Below, in pieces: positions 59,386 to 64,000 of a stretch of 64,000 nt of DNA. The stretch covers positions 62,001 to 126,000 of the forward strand of contig NZ_CP011112.1 in NCBI RefSeq assembly GCF_001190945.1, written 5' to 3'. Every line of letters starts with the position of its first letter. Position 1 is the first letter of the stretch. A program made the position numbers and the translations under genes. The DNA is from Luteipulveratus mongoliensis (GTDB lineage: Bacteria; Actinomycetota; Actinomycetes; Actinomycetales; Dermatophilaceae). The notes below the pieces were generated by a model. The model made no database searches and was not told where the DNA came from. It worked only from the letters and a program-made list of their open reading frames with translations.

Positions 59386-60726
59386 ATGAGGATCACCACG
59401 AAGGTTCGTTGCGCGTTCGGCGTGACGACCGCCTTGGCCTTCACGTTGAGCGTGGCCGGCTGCAGCGGCAGCGACGAGGGTGGCGCCAAGGACGACCCGA
59501 ACGCGAAGGTCACCATCACCTTCTGGCACGGATGGAGCGCCCCGAACGAGGTCAAGGCGATCCAGGCCAACGTCGCGACGTTCGAGAAGGCCAACCCCAA
59601 CGTCCACGTCAACGTCGTCGGCAACATCACCGACGACAAGATCAACCAGGCACTACGCGCCGGCGGACCGAAGGCACCCGACGTGGTCTCCTCCTTCACC
59701 ACCGACAACGTCGGCCAGCTGTGCAGCTCGAAGGCGTTCATCGACCTCGCGCCGTTCCTGAAGAAGAGCAACGTCGACCCCAAGACCACGTTCACCGCGA
59801 CGCAGCTCGAGTACACCCAGTTCAAGGGAGTGCAGTGCTCGCTCCCGCTCCTGGGAGACGCATACGGCCTCTACTACAACAAGACGATGTTCGCGAAGGC
59901 CGGCATCACCCGGCCACCCAGGACGCTCTCGGAGTTCGACGCCGCCGCGGTCAAGCTGACCAAGTCCAACGGCACCGGCTACTCCCAGCTGGGCTTCATG
60001 CCCAACTACCACGGCTACGAGTCGACCACCACGCACTTCAACGCCCAGTGGTCACCGAAGTACTTCGACAGCAACGGGAAGTCGAGCATCGCCACTGACC
60101 CCGGTATCAAGGCGTCCTTCCTGTGGCAGAAGGGCCTGGTCGACAAGCTGGGTGGCTACGCGAAGCTGGAGAAGTACCGGACGACCTTCGGCGACGAGTT
60201 CGGTTCGAAGAACCCGTTCATGACCGGCCAGGTCGCGATGGCGATCGACGGCGAGTGGCGTGCGGGGATGATCGATGACTCCCACAACGGCCTGCAGTAC
60301 GGCGTCGCACCCTTCCCGGTGCCCGACGACCAGGCCGCGCAGTACGGCAAGGGTTACGTCAGCGGCACCATCATCGGCATCGCCCGCACCAGCAGCAAGC
60401 AGAACGCCGCCTGGCGGTTCGTGAAGTACCTGACCACCGACACCAAGGCCGTCGTCGACTTCGCCAACGCGATCCACAACGTCCCGTCGACGCAGGCGGC
60501 GCTCGCCTCGCCCGACGTCAACCAGAACCCCGCCTTCCAGACCTTCATCAAGATCGCCTCGAACCCGCACAGCGTCACCACGCCCGCCAGCCCGAACGGC
60601 GGGACGTACCAGCTGACCCTGCAGGACGTCGGCTACGCGTACGAGTCGGGCAAGCTCACCGATCTGCCGCAGGGTCTGGGCAAGGCGGCCAAGCAGATCG
60701 ACACCGACATCGCTCAGGCCCGATAG
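59386..60726 (+). CDS. Sugar ABC transporter substrate-binding lipoprotein
   Basis: 446 residues. Lipobox LSVAGC, then an SBP_bac_1-type body: VTITFWHGWSAPNEVKAIQANVATFEKANP, GLYYNKTMFAKAGITRPPRTLSEFDAAA, GQVAMAIDGEWRAGMI. GAGGAGAG precedes the ATG. CUT1-type importers of this kind take up oligosaccharides. Second gene of the ROK operon. Confidence 0.9.
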   Translation: MRITTKVRCAFGVTTALAFTLSVAGCSGSDEGGAKDDPNAKVTITFWHGWSAPNEVKAIQANVATFEKANPNVHVNVVGNITDDKINQALRAGGPKAPDVVSSFTTDNVGQLCSSKAFIDLAPFLKKSNVDPKTTFTATQLEYTQFKGVQCSLPLLGDAYGLYYNKTMFAKAGITRPPRTLSEFDAAAVKLTKSNGTGYSQLGFMPNYHGYESTTTHFNAQWSPKYFDSNGKSSIATDPGIKASFLWQKGLVDKLGGYAKLEKYRTTFGDEFGSKNPFMTGQVAMAIDGEWRAGMIDDSHNGLQYGVAPFPVPDDQAAQYGKGYVSGTIIGIARTSSKQNAAWRFVKYLTTDTKAVVDFANAIHNVPSTQAALASPDVNQNPAFQTFIKIASNPHSVTTPASPNGGTYQLTLQDVGYAYESGKLTDLPQGLGKAAKQIDTDIAQAR

Positions 60727-60729
60727 GCG

Positions 60730-61716
60730 ATGAGCCAGAACCTGGCCGTCAGGACCCCGCCGAGGCCAGCGCGCCCACCCGTCCGCAAGGGATCCCGACG
60801 CCGGCGCCGAGAGACCCTCCGCAACCTGGCGTTCCTGTCCCCCTGGCTGCTCGGCACCGGACTGTTCTTCTTCTATCCCCTGGTGTCCTCGGCGTACTAC
60901 TCCTTCACGCACTACGACGGTTTCGGGTCACCGACGTTCGACGGCCTCTCGAACTGGCGGTTCGTCTTCTCCGACTACCCGTTCTTCTGGCCGGCGCTGC
61001 GCAACACCCTCTGGCTCGTCGTGGTCATGGTGACGCTCCGGGTCATCTTCGGGCTGGGCGTCGGCATGCTCGTCATCCGGCTGAAGCGCGGCGCCAACCT
61101 GTTCCGCACGCTGTACTACGCGCCGTACCTCGCGCCGCCGGTCGCCAGCACGCTCGCCTTCGTGTTCCTGCTGAACCCGGGCACGGGTCCGGTCAACACG
61201 ATCCTCGGCAAGGTCGGTCTGCCCGAGCCGGCGTGGTTCAACGATCCCGCGTGGTCCAAGCCGGCTCTCACCTTGCTCGCGCTGTGGGGGATCGGCGACC
61301 TGATGGTCATCTTCATGGCCTCGCTGCTGGACGTGCCCAAGGAGCAGTACGAGGCCGCCCAGCTCGACGGTGCCGGGCCTTTCCAGCAGTTCCGTTTCGT
61401 GACGCTGCCGCACCTGCGTCCGATCCTCACCTTCGCCGCCGTGACCGGCGTCATCGCGACGATGCAGTACTACACCGAGCCACTCGTGGCCGGTCAGATC
61501 GCCAGCGGTCAGATCGGAGGATCCGGCCAGCAGACCGAGCCCGGCTACCCCGACAAGTCGACGCTGACGTTGCCGCAGCTGGTCTACCACCTGGGTTTCC
61601 AACGGTTCGACATCGGCGCCGCTTGCGTGATCGCCCTCGTCCTCTTCGCGCTCTCGATGGTGTTCGCAGCGCTGCTGATGCGACGCGGCGGCGGCTTCCT
61701 GGGGAATGACGCCTGA
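60730..61716 (+). CDS. Sugar ABC transporter permease (MalF/UgpA type)
   Basis: 328 residues, six helices, N-terminal basic segment. The EAA loop reads EQYEAAQLDGAGPFQQFRFVTLPHLRPI. Starts three bases after the binding-protein stop and ends overlapping the next permease start (TGATG). Confidence 0.9.
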   Translation: MSQNLAVRTPPRPARPPVRKGSRRRRRETLRNLAFLSPWLLGTGLFFFYPLVSSAYYSFTHYDGFGSPTFDGLSNWRFVFSDYPFFWPALRNTLWLVVVMVTLRVIFGLGVGMLVIRLKRGANLFRTLYYAPYLAPPVASTLAFVFLLNPGTGPVNTILGKVGLPEPAWFNDPAWSKPALTLLALWGIGDLMVIFMASLLDVPKEQYEAAQLDGAGPFQQFRFVTLPHLRPILTFAAVTGVIATMQYYTEPLVAGQIASGQIGGSGQQTEPGYPDKSTLTLPQLVYHLGFQRFDIGAACVIALVLFALSMVFAALLMRRGGGFLGNDA

Positions 61717-62552
61717 TGCCCGCCCGCGCTCGACCGACGCTGGAGTGGATCGCACTCCACGCCCTGGCCATCGCCGCAGCCCTGTTCTTCGCGCTGCCGT
61801 TCCTGTTCGTCATCCTGACCGCGCTGATGAGCGACCAGCAGGCGTTGACCCGCGACCTGTGGCCACACCAGTTCGTGTGGCACAACCTCGTCGACGTCTG
61901 GAACACACCAGGCTTCTCGACCTGGTGGCGCAACACGATCATCTACGCCGTGGCCGGCACGGCGCTGACGCTGCTCTCGAGCATCCCCGTCGCGTACGCC
62001 CTCGCGCACTTCCGCTTCCGCGGCCGCAACCTGGCGATGATGGTGGTCATCGCAACGATGATGCTGCCGCCGCAGGTTGCCGTCATCCCGCTCTACATCG
62101 TCTGGGCCCGCGACCTGCACCTCTCCGGCACGCTCTGGCCGTTGATCCTCCCGCTGGCCTTCGGCGACGCGTACTCGATCTTCCTGCTCCGACAGTTCCT
62201 GCTCACCATTCCGCGCGAGTACATCGAGGCCGCGAAGGTGGACGGCTGCGGCGACTTCCGCGCGATGGTCCGCGTCGTCCTGCCGATGGCGCGGCCGGGC
62301 ATCGCAGCGGCGGCTCTGTTCCAGTTCTTCTACTGCTGGAACGACTTCTTCGGGCCGCAGATCTACACCTCCGAGAATCCCGGCGCCTGGACACTCAGCT
62401 ACGGGCTGCAGTCGTTCCGCAGCGCCCATCACACGAATTGGAACCTGACCATGGCTGCGACCCTGCTGGTGATGGCACCCGTCATCGTCGTGTTCTTCCT
62501 GGCCCAGAGGGCCTTCATCGAGGGCGTCACCCTGACGGGAGTGAAGGGATGA
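61716..62552 (+). CDS. Sugar ABC transporter permease (MalG/UgpE type)
   Basis: 278 residues, six helices. EAA loop: REYIEAAKVDGCGDFRAMVRVVLPMARPG. Overlaps its neighbours by one base upstream and four downstream (ATGA). No ATPase gene follows, so a shared multi-sugar ATPase (MsiK-like) encoded elsewhere is likely. Confidence 0.9.
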   Translation: MPARARPTLEWIALHALAIAAALFFALPFLFVILTALMSDQQALTRDLWPHQFVWHNLVDVWNTPGFSTWWRNTIIYAVAGTALTLLSSIPVAYALAHFRFRGRNLAMMVVIATMMLPPQVAVIPLYIVWARDLHLSGTLWPLILPLAFGDAYSIFLLRQFLLTIPREYIEAAKVDGCGDFRAMVRVVLPMARPGIAAAALFQFFYCWNDFFGPQIYTSENPGAWTLSYGLQSFRSAHHTNWNLTMAATLLVMAPVIVVFFLAQRAFIEGVTLTGVKG

Positions 62553-63817
62553 AGCTCGCCGTCGTCGGCGGTGGGTCGACCTACACCCCCGAGCTGGTCG
62601 ATGGTCTCGGCCGACTTCAGGACGTGCTCCCCTTCGACGAGCTCGTGCTGGTCGACCCCGCGGAGGATCGGCTCGAGCTGGTCGGTGGCTTCGGCCAGCG
62701 GATCCTCGACCGTCTCGGGCATCCGGGCACGCTGACCACGAGCGCTGAGCTCGAGCCGGCTCTGGACGGTGTGGACGCCGTGCTGCTGCAGCTCCGGATC
62801 GGCGGCCAGGCTGCTCGACACCAGGACGAGACCTGGCCGCTGGAGTGTGGCTGCGTCGGTCAGGAGACAACCGGCGCCGGCGGGCTCGCCAAGGCCCTAC
62901 GCACCGTGCCGGTCGTCCTCGACATCGCCGAACGCGTACGCAAGGCCGCGCCTGACGCGTGGATCATCGACTTCACCAACCCGGTCGGCATCGTCACCCG
63001 CGGCCTCCTGAACGAGGGACACCGAGCCGTCGGTCTGTGCAACGTCGCGATCGGTTTTCAGCGCAAGCTCGCCAGCATCCTCGGGGTCGAGCCCCAGCAG
63101 CTGGAGCTGGACCACGTCGGCCTCAACCACCTCACCTGGGAGCGCGCGGCACGCGTCGACGGCACCGACAGGCTTCCGCAGATCCTCGCGGGCCACGCGG
63201 CCGAGCTCGCCGAGGACATCAAGCTGCCCGCCGGTCTCATGACGAGCCTCGGCGTGATCCCGTCGTACTACCTGCGCTACTTCTACGCCCACGACGAGGT
63301 CGTGCGTGAGCTGGTCGAAGCCGGTGCCGCCGGTTCACGTGCCACCGCGGTCACTGCCGTGGAGACCGAGCTGCTCGCCCTGTACGCCGACCCGACGCTG
63401 GACACCAAGCCGGACCTCCTCGCCCAGCGCGGTGGGGCGTACTACTCCGAGGCGGCCGTCCAGCTCGCCGCCTCGCTGCTCGGCACGGGCGCGACGCCCG
63501 CACCTCAGGTGGTCAATCTGCGCAACAACGGCACGCTGCCGTTCCTGCCCGACGACGCGGTCATCGAGGTGCCCGCGCACGTGGACCACACCGGCGTACG
63601 CGCGGTCGACGTGGCACCGCTCGAGCCGCTGTACGCCGGACTGGTCTCCGCCGTCACCTCGTATGAGCACCTCGCGCTGGACGCTGCCCTGCGGGGCGGC
63701 CGCCAGCGCGTGTTCGAAGCGTTGCTCGCCCACCCGCTGGTGGGTCAGGCCGAGCTGGCCGACGGCCTCACCGACCGGCTGATCGCCCACAACCGCGAGC
63801 ACCTTCCATGGGCGTGA
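62549..63817 (+). CDS. Glycoside hydrolase family 4 (6-phospho-beta-glucosidase type)
   Basis: 422 residues. NAD-binding Rossmann motif KLAVVGGGSTYTPELVDGL, IDFTNPVGIVTRGLLN, metal-binding Cys in GLCNVAIGFQRKLA and His in DHVGLNHLTWERAA. GH4 enzymes use NAD and Mn and an elimination mechanism, acting on phosphorylated or plain disaccharides. Here an ABC importer rather than a PTS supplies the sugar, so the true substrate may be unphosphorylated or phosphorylated by the adjoining kinase. ATGA overlap with the permease. Confidence 0.9.
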   Translation: MKLAVVGGGSTYTPELVDGLGRLQDVLPFDELVLVDPAEDRLELVGGFGQRILDRLGHPGTLTTSAELEPALDGVDAVLLQLRIGGQAARHQDETWPLECGCVGQETTGAGGLAKALRTVPVVLDIAERVRKAAPDAWIIDFTNPVGIVTRGLLNEGHRAVGLCNVAIGFQRKLASILGVEPQQLELDHVGLNHLTWERAARVDGTDRLPQILAGHAAELAEDIKLPAGLMTSLGVIPSYYLRYFYAHDEVVRELVEAGAAGSRATAVTAVETELLALYADPTLDTKPDLLAQRGGAYYSEAAVQLAASLLGTGATPAPQVVNLRNNGTLPFLPDDAVIEVPAHVDHTGVRAVDVAPLEPLYAGLVSAVTSYEHLALDAALRGGRQRVFEALLAHPLVGQAELADGLTDRLIAHNREHLPWA

Positions 63818-64000
63818 CGCGCGCGATCCTCGCGATCGACGCGGGCAACAGCAAGACCGACGTCGCACTCGTGTCCGTCGACGGGACGCTGCTCGGCACG
63901 GTCCGCGGCGGCGGGTTCCGTCCCCACCTGGTCGGCGCTCGCGCGGCCGTCCGCACCCTCGTTCCGCTCGTCGAGGACGTACGCCGTGCCGCGGGTGAGG
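63808..64000 (+). CDS. BadF/BadG-type sugar kinase (GlcNAc kinase-like), 5' part
   Basis: The gene leaves the window; 64 codons visible. ILAIDAGNSKTDVALVSVDGTLLG is the phosphate-1 motif of the ASKHA fold as in N-acetylglucosamine kinases. The ATG at 63808 overlaps the GH4 end by ten bases; a GTG at 63814 with GTGA overlap is an alternative start. Last visible gene of the ROK operon; with the GH84 enzyme upstream in the window it hints at amino-sugar use, which is inference. Confidence 0.8.
   Translation, partial: MGVTRAILAIDAGNSKTDVALVSVDGTLLGTVRGGGFRPHLVGARAAVRTLVPLVEDVRRAAGE

Overview
The window is GC-rich DNA with actinobacterial gene content: GTG/TTG starts, many TetR/MarR/ROK/DeoR regulators, SoxR driving an exporter, an OtrA-like ribosomal protection GTPase, and Tat- or lipobox-type secreted proteins. 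It most resembles a soil or plant-associated high-GC Gram-positive. Intergenic palindromes carrying GTCGAGTAG and TATCGAGACC suggest the Nocardioidaceae/Intrasporangiaceae/Dermacoccaceae area, but I cannot fix the genus by reading alone. I saw no tRNA, rRNA or CRISPR array.

Layout. 1-6.7 kb: end of a GH3 glucosidase, pirin, an HSL-type esterase, a secreted GH84 hexosaminidase and an M4 metalloprotease. 6.9-12.2 kb: a Ser/Thr kinase behind three paralogous single-pass membrane proteins and a small membrane protein, all on the minus strand. 12.3-18.8 kb: a CGNR regulator divergent from an MFS exporter with two matched 30-bp operators, an SRPBCC gene, then an OtrA-like GTPase with a leader ORF downstream of a SoxR-controlled MFS gene. 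18.8-28.3 kb: TOPRIM protein, lipase, TetR, glutathione peroxidase, an IS481-family insertion next to a tandem duplication, a RelA/SpoT-domain protein, an MMPL exporter and a FAD oxidoreductase. 28.3-37.3 kb: polysaccharide lyase, methyltransferase, TetR/SDR pair, lipoprotein, a duplicated pair of small membrane proteins, a MarR-MFS operon, a PCD-VOC fusion and an unknown zinc-ribbon protein.

37.3-49.7 kb is a ten-gene L-rhamnose operon on the minus strand: DeoR regulator, rhamnulokinase, ABC importer (binding protein, ATPase, two permeases), a class II aldolase, the bifunctional rhamnulose-1-phosphate aldolase/dehydrogenase, a ketose 3-epimerase-like protein and rhamnose isomerase. It covers uptake, isomerisation, phosphorylation, cleavage and oxidation of lactaldehyde. 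49.9-57.9 kb: a MarR regulator coupled to a frameshifted membrane gene, a TrmB-like regulator, a secreted PA-domain protein, a class A beta-lactamase, and small enzymes. 58-64 kb: a ROK regulator followed by a sugar ABC importer, a GH4 glycosidase and the start of a BadF-type sugar kinase, which reads as a disaccharide or amino-sugar uptake operon.

At least three families of palindromic intergenic elements are scattered through the window. They supply stop codons to neighbouring genes, extend one gene, and host the IS insertion.
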